DNA of 64,000 nt. Origin: Burkholderiales bacterium (GTDB taxonomy: Bacteria; Pseudomonadota; Gammaproteobacteria; Burkholderiales; Casimicrobiaceae). The stretch is taken from positions 248,001 through 312,000 of the forward strand of contig JANXNI010000032.1 in assembly GCA_025354165.1 (NCBI GenBank), written 5' to 3'. Made by a program: the position numbers and the translations under genes. Positions 44,473 through 53,520 of the stretch are shown in pieces (the first letter of the stretch is position 1; each line of letters starts with the position of its first letter). The notes beneath the pieces were generated by a model. The model made no database searches. It was given only the letters and a program-made list of their open reading frames with translations, and was not told the origin of the DNA.

Positions 44473-46134
44473 ATGCTGAAGCAGCTTTCCATCCGCAACT
44501 TTGTCCTCATTGATCGTCTCGATATCGAGTTTGAGTCGGGCATGATTGCGCTCACCGGCGAAACCGGCGCGGGTAAATCCATCGTGCTCGACGCGCTTGG
44601 ACTGGCGCTCGGTGCTCGAGCCGAGAGCGCGAACGTTCGTGTAGGACAGAAGCAGGCCGATATCACTGCTGAATTCGACGTCTCGACCAACGCCGAAGCG
44701 CGCACCTGGTTGGCTGCGCAGTCCGAAACCGACTCCGATCACGTCGTTTTGCGCCGCGTGATTGACGCTGCGGGCAAGAGTCGCGCACAGATTAACGGTC
44801 GTCCGGTTTCCGTCGCCGAGATGCGCGAACTGGGCGCGACGCTGCTTGAACTGCATGCCCAACACGAGCATCAGGCCTTGTTGCGGGGTGCGACGCAGCG
44901 CGAGTTGCTTGATCGCTTTGGGGGTGCGGAGGCAGATGTTTTGGCGGTGCACATGGCGTTTCGTCATGCCTTGCAATCGCGTGAAGCGCTAGCGCATGCG
45001 CGAGCGGCAGCGGACGCGATTGCCCGCGAGCGCAGTGCGCTTGAAGCTGATTTGCATGAATTGCGTGCGGCCAAACTCAACGCCGAAGAATGGGCTGCGC
45101 TGACTCAGGAGCAGTCGCGTTTGAGTCACGGCAAAGAGCTGCTTCAGACGGTCGAATCGACGCGCGCAGCGATTGCCGATGATGATGGTGTTTCGGAGTC
45201 GTTGACTTCGCTGACGAGTGCGCTAATGGGTGCCGAGCGCATCGATCCCGCGCTTTCTGAAGCGCGGCTGTTGATTGAATCGGCAGGCGTACAGCTCGAC
45301 GAGGCGGCGCAATCGTTGCGCCATTACGCGGGTAAATTGAATCTCGATCCTGAGCGTTTGCAGCAGGCGGAGACGCGCCTCTCGACGCTCTTTAGTCTCG
45401 CCCGCAAGTTACGTGTTCGACCTGAGGAATTGACCGCGCATTGGCAAAGTCTTGAAGAGAAACTAACTGCGCTCGCGGCGGCCCAGGAGATCAATGCGCT
45501 GGAGCTGGAATGCGTTGCCGCTGAGTCAGCGCTAGTGAATGTTGCAGCGAAACTTTCGACACGTCGCAGTGCAGCCGCAAAAAAACTCGCAAAAGCAGCT
45601 ACTGCGGAACTACCCGATCTGGCGCTGCCGAATGCTGCTTTTTCGGTCACGCTTGCTCCGTATGCCAAAGTCGAATCCACCGGCGCGGAGTCGGTGGAAT
45701 TTATGTTCCGATCGCATGCGAGCCTACCGTTTGCCCCGCTCGCCAGGGTGGCGTCTGGCGGCGAGTTGGCGCGGCTGTCGCTGGCAATCCTGGTGGTCTG
45801 CGGCGATGCCGCCGCCGTTCCTACGCTGGTGTTTGACGAGGTGGATGTAGGCGTTGGCGGGCGCGTGGCGGCGCAAGTCGGGCGCAAACTGCAAACGCTG
45901 GCGACGCGGCGACAGGTGCTTTGCGTGACGCATATGCCGCAGGTCGCAGCGCACGCCGATCATCACTTCACGGTATCACGCGACAACGCACAGAGTCCGA
46001 CGACGCACGTGGCCGTGTTGAACAAGAAAGAACGTCACGTGGAAATTGCGCGCATGCTTTCGGGTCACGAAGTGGGTGCGGCAACGTCGAGCATGGCGAA
46101 GGAATTGTTGGAGACTTCGCGACGACCGCTTTAG
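44473..46134 (+). CDS. recN: DNA repair protein RecN
   Basis: This is a 553-residue SMC-like ATPase acting in double-strand break repair. The N-terminal ABC half has LIDRLDIEFESGMIALTGE and the Walker A GETGAGKSIVLDALGL. A long coiled coil covers the middle (residues about 160-370). The C-terminal half has the ABC signature VASGGELARLSLAI and the Walker B TLVFDEVDVGVGG, then THMPQVAAHADHHF. No LexA box was identified upstream; it lies 15 bases after nadK and is probably read from the same promoter. Confidence 0.96.
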   Translation: MLKQLSIRNFVLIDRLDIEFESGMIALTGETGAGKSIVLDALGLALGARAESANVRVGQKQADITAEFDVSTNAEARTWLAAQSETDSDHVVLRRVIDAAGKSRAQINGRPVSVAEMRELGATLLELHAQHEHQALLRGATQRELLDRFGGAEADVLAVHMAFRHALQSREALAHARAAADAIARERSALEADLHELRAAKLNAEEWAALTQEQSRLSHGKELLQTVESTRAAIADDDGVSESLTSLTSALMGAERIDPALSEARLLIESAGVQLDEAAQSLRHYAGKLNLDPERLQQAETRLSTLFSLARKLRVRPEELTAHWQSLEEKLTALAAAQEINALELECVAAESALVNVAAKLSTRRSAAAKKLAKAATAELPDLALPNAAFSVTLAPYAKVESTGAESVEFMFRSHASLPFAPLARVASGGELARLSLAILVVCGDAAAVPTLVFDEVDVGVGGRVAAQVGRKLQTLATRRQVLCVTHMPQVAAHADHHFTVSRDNAQSPTTHVAVLNKKERHVEIARMLSGHEVGAATSSMAKELLETSRRPL

Positions 46135-46177
46135 GCGCGCGGTGGCGCGTCGCAGTTACACCGTGCCTTACGCCGGT

Positions 46178-47110
46178 TTAGCGCCGACGCTTCTTGACGA
46201 TAACGACTTTACCGCGCTTGCCCTTGACCGCCTTACGAACGACGGCCTTGGGCTTTGGAATCGCCAGCACTTCGCCAGTTTCCATCCAGGTTTTGACGCG
46301 ATTAGCGTCCCCCAGGCGAGAAAATTTACCAACCGAATCAAGGAGCACCAGCACCACCGGACGCTGCGCGATTTGCGCCAGCATCACCACGCAGCGGCCC
46401 GCTTCACGAATGAAACCCGTCTTCTGCAGTGTGATGTTCCAGCCGTCGGATTTAACCAGCGCGTTGGAGTTGTTGTAATGCAATGTCTGGCCTGTGCTTG
46501 GCACTTGCACGTACTGGTCGGTCTGCGTGCTGTATTCGCGAATCAGCGGGTAGCGCTGCGCCGTTTGCACAAGCACGGCGAGATCGCGCGCGGTAGAAAC
46601 ATTCTCTGGAGACAGGCCAGAAGTATCGACATAGTGCGTATTGATCATGCCGAGCGATTTCGCTTTGGCATTCATCGCAGCGACCGCAGCCGCGAGCCCA
46701 CCGGGATAATGGCGGCCCAGCGTGCTGGCGGCGCGATTTTCCGACGACATGAGCGCAAGTTGCAGCATTTCGCGGCGCGACAGTTCGCTGCCAATCGACA
46801 AACGTGAACGGCTGGCTTTCAGGTAATCAAGATCGTTCAGATCAACCGACAGGCGCTCGTCCATGTTTTGCTGCGCATCGAGCACAATCATCGCGGTCAT
46901 CAGCTTGGTGATGCTGGCGATGGGTGTCACGGTATTGGCGTTTTTGGCGTAAATCGCCTCGCCTGAGCGGGCGTCGAGAATCAACGCGGCGGACGACAGG
47001 AGGTTCGGACCTTGCGCGAATGCCATCGAATAGGTGCAAAAAGCCCCAAGCGTCAACGCACTTGTAAGAAAAAGTCTAATAAAAACAAGGCTGCCGGTCA
47101 TATTCTTCAT
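46178..47110 (-). CDS. D-alanyl-D-alanine carboxy/endopeptidase (S11 family, PBP7-like)
   Basis: This is an exported penicillin-binding peptidase of about 310 residues. After a signal peptide (LFLTSALTLGAFCTYSMAFA) the three active-site motifs are present: SITK (SxxK, in TPIASITKLMTAM), SEN (in LMSSENRAAS) and KTG (in ITLQKTGFIREAG). It trims peptidoglycan cross-links or stems in the periplasm; the architecture is closest to PbpG (PBP7). A very basic tail (KGKRGKVVIVKKRRR) could bind the wall. I chose ATG 47110; a TTG at 47122 is possible. It is convergent with recN. Confidence 0.9.
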   Translation of the reverse strand: MKNMTGSLVFIRLFLTSALTLGAFCTYSMAFAQGPNLLSSAALILDARSGEAIYAKNANTVTPIASITKLMTAMIVLDAQQNMDERLSVDLNDLDYLKASRSRLSIGSELSRREMLQLALMSSENRAASTLGRHYPGGLAAAVAAMNAKAKSLGMINTHYVDTSGLSPENVSTARDLAVLVQTAQRYPLIREYSTQTDQYVQVPSTGQTLHYNNSNALVKSDGWNITLQKTGFIREAGRCVVMLAQIAQRPVVLVLLDSVGKFSRLGDANRVKTWMETGEVLAIPKPKAVVRKAVKGKRGKVVIVKKRRR

Positions 47111-47301
47111 TTTGCACTTCAATTGTAAGCTGTTATACCGGATTGGGCGAACGACGGCGGGTCAGAGCAGCAAAAAATGGGCCCCAAACCCTGTTAGACG
47201 TTGTAGACGCGCTCTAATGGTGCGGCGAGTTTGCCGCAGGCCCGTGAACGGTGCCTCGCCGCGCGCTAGTCAACACGTTGCGACGGCGCAGTCGCGGCAG
47301 A

Positions 47302-48318
47302 TCAATCGACCTTCGCGCCGCTTTCTTTGACGAGTCGCGCGTATTTGGGCAGCTCCTTGCCGATAAACGTCCGGAATTCGTCGGGCGTGCTGGCCGACGG
47401 TTCGGCACCGCTGGCGAGCCATTTTTCCCGCAAATCCGGCGCGGCGAGCGCTTTGGCGGTTTCAACGGAAAGCCTCTTTACGATCTCCGGCGGGGTTCCG
47501 GCGGGCGCAAACAGGCCCCACCAGGTGAACACGTCGAAGTCCTTGATGCCAACTTCAGCCATTGTCGGCAATTCCGGCGCGAGTGCGCTGCGCTTGGGCG
47601 TGGTGACAGCGAACGCCTTCAGCTTGCCAGCCTTGATCTGCGGGGCGCTGGAAGCCATGTTGTCAAACATCATTTGCACTTGCCCGCCGAGCAAATCGGT
47701 CATCGCGGGGCCAGCGCCTTTATAGGGAACATGCGTGATCGGAGCGCTGGTTTGAAGTTTGAATAATTCGCAGGCCAGATGCCCGGCGCTGCCGTTGCTG
47801 CCGCTGGCGCAATTGACCTTTCCGCCGCTCGATTTGGCGTAAGCGACGATGGCTGCAACATCGTTGGCGGGCATCGCCTGCGGGTTGGTCACGAGGACGT
47901 TGGGCGTCACTACGACGAGCGAAATCGGGGCGAAATCCTTCACCGCGTCATACGGCATTTTGGCGTAGAGCGACGGGTTCACGGCATGGGTCGATAGCGC
48001 GCCCATGCCCAGTGTGTAACCGTCTGCGCTTGATTTCGCGACCGCGTCCATGCCAATATTGCCCCCGGCACCGGGGCGGTTATCAACGATTACCTGCTGG
48101 CCCAATTGCTCGGAGAGTTTTTGCGCAAGAGCGCGGGAGGTGACGTCGACCGAGCCGCCCGCCGGGAACGGGACGACCAATCGAATGGGTTTGTTGGGGT
48201 AGCCGGTTTGGGCGTAGGAGAACGGCACGACGGTGCAACCGACGGCGGCACTAAGCGTGGCCAGCAGGGTCGAAACCCGAATGCGGCGGAGCGATGGGGC
48301 AGGAAGCATGGTTCGCAT
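47302..48318 (-). CDS. Bug/TctC-family tripartite tricarboxylate transporter receptor
   Basis: This is a 338-residue periplasmic receptor of the Bug family. The signal region runs to about SYAQTGYPNKP, then the signature IRLVVPFPAGGSVDVTSRAL, VIVDNRPGAGGNIGMDAVAK and HVPYKGAGPAMTDLLGGQVQ. Ligands are usually carboxylates or small acids; this one cannot be assigned. No transporter or enzyme genes are on the same strand next to it, so it is an orphan receptor. The start is ATG 48318, divergent from the RND adaptor gene. The second Bug receptor in the window is at 1740-2786. Confidence 0.92.
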   Translation of the reverse strand: MRTMLPAPSLRRIRVSTLLATLSAAVGCTVVPFSYAQTGYPNKPIRLVVPFPAGGSVDVTSRALAQKLSEQLGQQVIVDNRPGAGGNIGMDAVAKSSADGYTLGMGALSTHAVNPSLYAKMPYDAVKDFAPISLVVVTPNVLVTNPQAMPANDVAAIVAYAKSSGGKVNCASGSNGSAGHLACELFKLQTSAPITHVPYKGAGPAMTDLLGGQVQMMFDNMASSAPQIKAGKLKAFAVTTPKRSALAPELPTMAEVGIKDFDVFTWWGLFAPAGTPPEIVKRLSVETAKALAAPDLREKWLASGAEPSASTPDEFRTFIGKELPKYARLVKESGAKVD

Positions 48319-48420
48319 GAATTATCGATAGCAACAAGCGCGCATGATATGGAATGCTGCTTCGCAACATGTCGTAATACGAGTGCATAATCCACAAAAA
48401 ACCGGAAGTAGTTAGGTCTC

Positions 48421-49674
48421 ATGAAGAAAACAATTTACGGCGTTGTGGTCGCCGTGCTGGGTGCCGTATTAGGTGCGGGCGCGATGTTTATATTCGGCGT
48501 CGGCAAACCGGCCATCCCTGTTGCCGGCGGCACACCACCAACATCAACGTCGCCCGCAACCGCCGCAACAGCAGCCCCCGCAAAGTCTGGTGACTCCGCA
48601 TCGGCAACGGCGGGCGCAGCTAGCAAAGGCACAAATGCCGTCGGATCTCAAACGGGCACGGGCGCACCGGTCGAACTGGGCAAGCCGGAAAAACTTAATT
48701 GGCCAAAAACGGTGACGGCGGTGGGCAGCTTGCGCTCTGACGAGTCCGTGATCGTTCGCGCCGAACAATCAGGCCGCATTGTTGCCCTTAATTTCAAGGA
48801 AGGTCAGCCGGTTCGCATGGGTCAAATGCTCGTGCAACTTGATGATTCGGTCGCTCGCGCCGAGCTGGAACAATCGAAAGCCAATCAGAAATTAGCGAAG
48901 GCGAAATTTGATCGCGCGGTTGAATTAAAAGAGCGCAATTTCATCTCGGGTCAAGCCAAAGACGAGGCCGAAAACGCGATGCGTGTGGCGGATGCTACGG
49001 TATCGTTGTCGGAAGCAAAGCTCACGAAGCTTTTCATCAAAGCGCCGTTCGCTGGTACCGCAGGTTTGCGTACGGCGAGCCTTGGCGATTACGTGAAAGA
49101 CGGTCAGGACATCGTGAATCTGGAGAAGACGGACCCGATCAAAGTGGATTTCAAAATCCCGGAGGTGTTTCAGTCAAAAGTGCGCGTGGGCCAATTGCTG
49201 GCGGTGACGCTCGACGCGCTGCCGGGGCAGCCATTTAGCGGTAATGTTTATGCGGTGAATCCGCAGCTTGACACAGCAGGTCGCGCTTTGGTGCTGCGTG
49301 CGCAGATGGCGAATAAAGGCGGTCTGCTCAAGCCCGGTATGTTTGCCCGTGTGCGGCTCACGTTGTCAGATACCGGCGACGCGGTGGTGGTGCCGGAGCA
49401 GGCCGTGGCGATGCAGGGCGAGGATCAAATCATGTATCGCGTGGTGGATGGTCGCGCGCTACGGACCAAGGTTGAAGTCGGGCAGCGCCGCGACGGCAAA
49501 GCGGAAATTGTTGACGGTATCGGCGCCAGCGACACCATTGTGATCGCCGGTTGGCAGCGCTTGCGCGACGGCGCACCCGTCCGCCCGGCTGGCGGTGGCT
49601 CGGCTCCGGCGGAAGCGAAGAAAGAGGCCGTGGGCGTGGCACCTGCGGCGCCTGCTGCCAAGGAAAAAGGCTAA
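48421..49674 (+). CDS. RND efflux periplasmic adaptor
   Basis: This is a 417-residue membrane-fusion protein of the HlyD/MexA type. An N-terminal hydrophobic anchor (TIYGVVVAVLGAVLGAGAMF) is followed by a low-complexity Ala/Thr/Ser linker (residues about 40-75). The biotinyl-lipoyl strands come next (IVALNFKEGQPVRMGQMLVQ), then a short coiled-coil hairpin (LEQSKANQKLAKAKFDRAVE) and the beta-barrel domain (IKVDFKIPEVFQSKVRVGQL). It links an inner-membrane RND pump, whose gene follows, to an outer-membrane channel. No outer-membrane channel gene is nearby. A 120-bp palindromic element begins at its stop codon. Confidence 0.92.
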   Translation: MKKTIYGVVVAVLGAVLGAGAMFIFGVGKPAIPVAGGTPPTSTSPATAATAAPAKSGDSASATAGAASKGTNAVGSQTGTGAPVELGKPEKLNWPKTVTAVGSLRSDESVIVRAEQSGRIVALNFKEGQPVRMGQMLVQLDDSVARAELEQSKANQKLAKAKFDRAVELKERNFISGQAKDEAENAMRVADATVSLSEAKLTKLFIKAPFAGTAGLRTASLGDYVKDGQDIVNLEKTDPIKVDFKIPEVFQSKVRVGQLLAVTLDALPGQPFSGNVYAVNPQLDTAGRALVLRAQMANKGGLLKPGMFARVRLTLSDTGDAVVVPEQAVAMQGEDQIMYRVVDGRALRTKVEVGQRRDGKAEIVDGIGASDTIVIAGWQRLRDGAPVRPAGGGSAPAEAKKEAVGVAPAAPAAKEKG

Positions 49675-49792
49675 CAGCTTTTTGGTGAAAGCACCGCTTC
49701 ATTGGGGCTGAGTGCTATTTTGGTTAATAGTCGACTTTATTAGTTATTTCCCTTTAGCCCCTGTGCGTAAAGGGTTGGTTGTAAAAGCTGTT
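49673..49792. repeat. 120-bp palindromic element, copy 5
   Basis: This is a 120-bp copy with perfect ends AACAGCTTTT (49673-49682) and AAAAGCTGTT (49783-49792), inner GGGGCT and AGCCCC and TCGA exactly at the centre (49731-49734). It shares the TAGCCCCTGTGC and AGTCGACTTT cores with copy 1 and AACAGCTTTTT with copy 4. It begins inside the stop codon of the adaptor gene and ends 34 bases before the RND pump start, so it lies inside a probable operon. Confidence 0.8.
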
Positions 49793-49826
49793 GGCAACAA
49801 AGATTGCCGACACAGGGAGCAGACGC

Positions 49827-52800
49827 ATGAATTTCTTTGACCTCTGCATCAAACGCCCCGTGCTCGCCACGGTACTTTCGTTGGTGGTGGTGTTGCTTGG
49901 GCTGATTGGTTATCAACGGCTGTCGATTCGTGAATATCCAAAGATTGACGAGCCGATTGTTAGCGTCAGCACTACCTACAAGGGCGCATCGCCGGAAGTG
50001 ATCGAGTCGCAGATCACCAAGACGCTGGAGGATTCGCTCTCCGGCATTGAGGGCGTAAATCTCATCACCTCGAACTCGCGCTCGGAGCGCAGCGACATCA
50101 CCGTCACTTTCAAAATCACCAAGGATCCCGACGTTGGTGCGGCCGAAGTACGCGACAAGGTGGCGCGTGTGCGTGCCCGCTTGCCGGACGCGGCCGATGA
50201 GCCTGTGATCGCCAAGGTCGAGGCCGACTCGTCACCCGTGATGTGGTTCGCGCTGACCTCGGAAACGCACAATGCACTGCAACTGTCCGACGCCGTCAAT
50301 CGCATTATCAAACCGCGTTTGCTGGTGCTGCCGGGTGCTGCGGATCTGCGCATTTTCGGTGAGCGCAAAACATCGATGCGCATCTACATCGAACCGGCGA
50401 AACTTGCCGCATTCCGGCTCACGCCGCTTGACGTCGAAAACGCCTTGCGCGCGCAAAATCTGGAAATTCCGGCGGGACGCATCGAGAGTCTCTTGCGCGA
50501 ATTTAACGTGTTGACGCAAACCGATTTGCAGACGCCGGAGGAATTCGGTGCGATCCAGATTTCTCAGTCGGGCGGTTATCCGATCCGCATTCGCGACGTC
50601 GCCAAAGTTGAAGTCGCCGCTGCCGAAGAGCGCGGTTTCCAGCGCTTCATGGGTAAAACAGCGGTCGGCTTCGGCATCATTCGTCAATCCACCGGCAACC
50701 CGCTGGAACTGTCCAAAGCGGCGCGCGCCGAGCTGCCAAAAATTGAAGAAACGCTGCCGAAAGGCATGAAGATCGAGCTGAACTACGACAGCTCGGTGTT
50801 CATCGAGCAATCGATCAAGGCCGTGTTCTCGACGATTGGCGAGGCCGTCATTCTGGTGGCACTGGTGATCTTTTTCTTCCTGCGCAGCTTCCGCGCAACG
50901 CTTATTCCTCTGATGACCATTCCGGTCGCTCTGACGGGGGCGTTCTTCGTCATGTACGCGTTTGGTTTCACCATCAACACACTCACTTTGCTGGCGATGG
51001 TGCTCGCGGTCGGCCTGGTGGTGGACGATGCCATCGTCGTGCTGGAAAACATACATCGCCACATGGAGGACGGCATGGGTCGCCTGCAGGCAGCGCTGGT
51101 CGGCACGCGCGAAATCGGTTTCGCGGTGGTCGCGATGACGCTCTCGCTGGCCGCCGTATTTGCTCCGCTGTCGTTCGCCACAGGGCGTACCGGACGGCTG
51201 TTCATCGAATTTGCGCTGGCGCTAGCCGGTGCGGTCGTGGTGTCGGGGTTTGTCGCGCTCACGCTATCGCCCATGATGTGCTCGCTGCTGCTCAAGCATG
51301 AGACCAAACACTCCGCCATCTACAACTGGATCGAGCGTGGCTTCGTTGCCTTTACCAACGGCTATAAGCGTCTGCTTAATGCAGCACTCGATAACCGTTT
51401 GATTGTGGTGTTGGTCATGTTGGTCGTCGCTGGCGCGGCGGTTGTCATGTTCAAAATTACCAAAACAGAGTTGACTCCGCTGGAGGATCGCGGCGTGATC
51501 TTCGGCTTCGTCTCTGCGCCCGAGGGCTCAACGTCGGACTATCTGGTGAAATACATTCAGCAGATTGAAAGCATCTACAAGACGCTGCCGGAAACCAATG
51601 TCTACGGTGGCAACGGCGGCTTCCCGAACGTGGCTGACGGCACGGCGCTTCTACGGCTGAAAGACTGGAACGAGCGTACGCGCTCGCAGGCCGATGTGGC
51701 CAAAGAGTTGGGGCCGAAGTTCCAGAGCCTCGCCGGTGTGCAGGCATTTCCGTCGCAACCGGGCTCGCTGGGGCAGAGTCCTCGCGCGAAGCCGATTGAG
51801 TTCGTGATTCTCGCCGCTGTGCCGTATGACCAGATGCAGGGTTTCGTCCAGCGAATGCAGGCCGAAATGCAAAAGAATCCCGGTTTCGTCAATATCGATA
51901 CCGATTTGCGCATGAACACGCCGGAGTTGCGGGTGCGCGTCAATCGCGACAAAGTGCTCGACGTTGGGGCCAACATTGACGTTGTCGGACGCACGCTGGA
52001 GAGCGCGCTCGGCGGTCGTCTGGTGACACGGTTCAAACAGGACGGCGAACAGTACGACGTGATCGTCCAGGTTGCGCGGGACGGTCGCGACACGCCAGAG
52101 CGCATCAGCGAAATTTACGTACGCAACCGCACTGGTGACATGGTGCCACTATCGAATCTCGTGACCGTGCGCGAAGGCGTGAGCCCGCGCGGTATTGCCC
52201 ACTTCCAGCGGGTTCGCGCGGCCACCGTTAACGCCAATCTCGCGCCCGGATACACCCAGGGCGATGCGCTCAAATACATGGATGAAGCCGCCAAGCGCGT
52301 GTTGCCGTCCAATGTACAGACCGATCTGTCGGGTCAGTCACGCGAATTCCGCGATTCATCCAGCGACATTTACTTTGTCTTCCTGCTGGCGTTGGGATTC
52401 ATTTATCTCGTGCTCGCGGCGCAATTTGAGAGCTTCATTGATCCGTTTGTGATCATGCTTACCGTGCCACTGTCGATGACCGGGGCGTTGCTGGCATTGC
52501 AACTCACTGGCAACACGCTAAACATTTACAGCCAGATCGGGCTCATTACGCTCGTCGGGTTGATCACCAAACACGGCATTTTGATCGTGGAATTCACCAA
52601 TCAACTGCGTGATCAGGGTCGCAACGTGCGTGACGCCGTGGTCGAAGCCTGTGTGTTGCGCCTGCGACCGATTTTAATGACGACCGGCGCGATGGTGCTC
52701 GGCGCGATTCCGCTGGCGCGTGCCGTCGGTGCCGGGGCCGAGAGCCGGCAAGTGATCGGTTGGGTGATCGTGGGTGGGTTGATGCTAGGAACGTTACTGA

Positions 52801-52931
52801 CGCTGTTTGTCGTGCCCACCGCCTACACCCTGTTGGCACGCGAAGGTCGCGGTGCCCGCGAGCGGGAAATTGAAAAAGCCCAGCAAATAGCCGGGCAGGC
52901 GGCGCATCCAGCGCCGATGGCAGGCGAATAG
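49827..52931 (+). CDS. RND-family efflux permease (HAE1-type)
   Basis: This is a 1034-residue inner-membrane proton-driven pump with the RND layout: TM1 (CIKRPVLATVLSLVVVLLGL), a large periplasmic loop, TM2-TM6 including the TM4 Asp pair (LAVGLVVDDAIVVLENIH), TM7, the second periplasmic loop and TM8-TM12 (PFVIMLTVPLSMTGALLAL, GLITLVGLITKHGILIVEFT). It exports drugs, detergents or toxic organics. The start is ATG 49827, supported by AGGGAG eight or so bases upstream; an upstream TTG at 49791 is inside the palindromic element and rejected. It pairs with the adaptor gene; no regulator is adjacent. Confidence 0.95.
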   Translation: MNFFDLCIKRPVLATVLSLVVVLLGLIGYQRLSIREYPKIDEPIVSVSTTYKGASPEVIESQITKTLEDSLSGIEGVNLITSNSRSERSDITVTFKITKDPDVGAAEVRDKVARVRARLPDAADEPVIAKVEADSSPVMWFALTSETHNALQLSDAVNRIIKPRLLVLPGAADLRIFGERKTSMRIYIEPAKLAAFRLTPLDVENALRAQNLEIPAGRIESLLREFNVLTQTDLQTPEEFGAIQISQSGGYPIRIRDVAKVEVAAAEERGFQRFMGKTAVGFGIIRQSTGNPLELSKAARAELPKIEETLPKGMKIELNYDSSVFIEQSIKAVFSTIGEAVILVALVIFFFLRSFRATLIPLMTIPVALTGAFFVMYAFGFTINTLTLLAMVLAVGLVVDDAIVVLENIHRHMEDGMGRLQAALVGTREIGFAVVAMTLSLAAVFAPLSFATGRTGRLFIEFALALAGAVVVSGFVALTLSPMMCSLLLKHETKHSAIYNWIERGFVAFTNGYKRLLNAALDNRLIVVLVMLVVAGAAVVMFKITKTELTPLEDRGVIFGFVSAPEGSTSDYLVKYIQQIESIYKTLPETNVYGGNGGFPNVADGTALLRLKDWNERTRSQADVAKELGPKFQSLAGVQAFPSQPGSLGQSPRAKPIEFVILAAVPYDQMQGFVQRMQAEMQKNPGFVNIDTDLRMNTPELRVRVNRDKVLDVGANIDVVGRTLESALGGRLVTRFKQDGEQYDVIVQVARDGRDTPERISEIYVRNRTGDMVPLSNLVTVREGVSPRGIAHFQRVRAATVNANLAPGYTQGDALKYMDEAAKRVLPSNVQTDLSGQSREFRDSSSDIYFVFLLALGFIYLVLAAQFESFIDPFVIMLTVPLSMTGALLALQLTGNTLNIYSQIGLITLVGLITKHGILIVEFTNQLRDQGRNVRDAVVEACVLRLRPILMTTGAMVLGAIPLARAVGAGAESRQVIGWVIVGGLMLGTLLTLFVVPTAYTLLAREGRGAREREIEKAQQIAGQAAHPAPMAGE

Positions 52932-52970
52932 GGAGCGTGCTGACGGTGGCGTTTGTATTATGCTAAAGAC

Positions 52971-53507
52971 ATGGACGCAGGCATCTCCGTTAGAAAACTC
53001 ACGCAAACCGACGGCGGCTCGTACCGCGCGCTGATGCTGCGCGGCTACAGCGAGCACGACACTGCGTTCACTTCAACGTTTGAAGAGCGCGCGACCAAAC
53101 AGGTTGAATGGTGGACGCGTCGCCTGCAAGACCCGACCACGGCCACGCTTGGCGCGTTTGATGCTGGGGATTCGTTGATTGGCACGGTTCGCCTTGAGGC
53201 GTATCAACGCACGAGAGAGCGCCACAAAGTCACGCTGACCGCCATGTACGTCATGAAGGATCATGCAAGCACGGGCGTTGGACGCAAACTGCTCGACGAA
53301 GCACTGGTTGAGTCGCGTCGTTTAAACGGTATTGAGATCATCAATCTCACCGTGACCGCAGACAATTTACCAGCCGTTCGCCTTTATTCGAAGGTGGGAT
53401 TTCAGACTTTTGGTCGCGAGATTCGCGCGGTAAAGACGCCCGGTGCCTATCTCGACAAACTACACATGTGGCGGCCGGTCAGCGCGGATTACGTTACGCA
53501 GAATTGA
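52971..53507 (+). CDS. GNAT-family acetyltransferase
   Basis: This is a 178-residue GNAT N-acetyltransferase. The acetyl-CoA pyrophosphate-binding signature is ASTGVGRKLLDEALVESR (a variant of the Q/R-x-x-G-x-G/A motif), followed by LTVTADNLPAVRLYSKVGF, typical of motif B. The substrate cannot be inferred. The start is ATG 52971 (MDAGISVRKL); the frame extends 18 bases to a TTG. It follows the RND pump by 39 bases, and cotranscription is possible but not required. It is convergent with the SDR gene that follows. Confidence 0.88.
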   Translation: MDAGISVRKLTQTDGGSYRALMLRGYSEHDTAFTSTFEERATKQVEWWTRRLQDPTTATLGAFDAGDSLIGTVRLEAYQRTRERHKVTLTAMYVMKDHASTGVGRKLLDEALVESRRLNGIEIINLTVTADNLPAVRLYSKVGFQTFGREIRAVKTPGAYLDKLHMWRPVSADYVTQN

Positions 53508-53520
53508 TCTGTTGGCCCGC

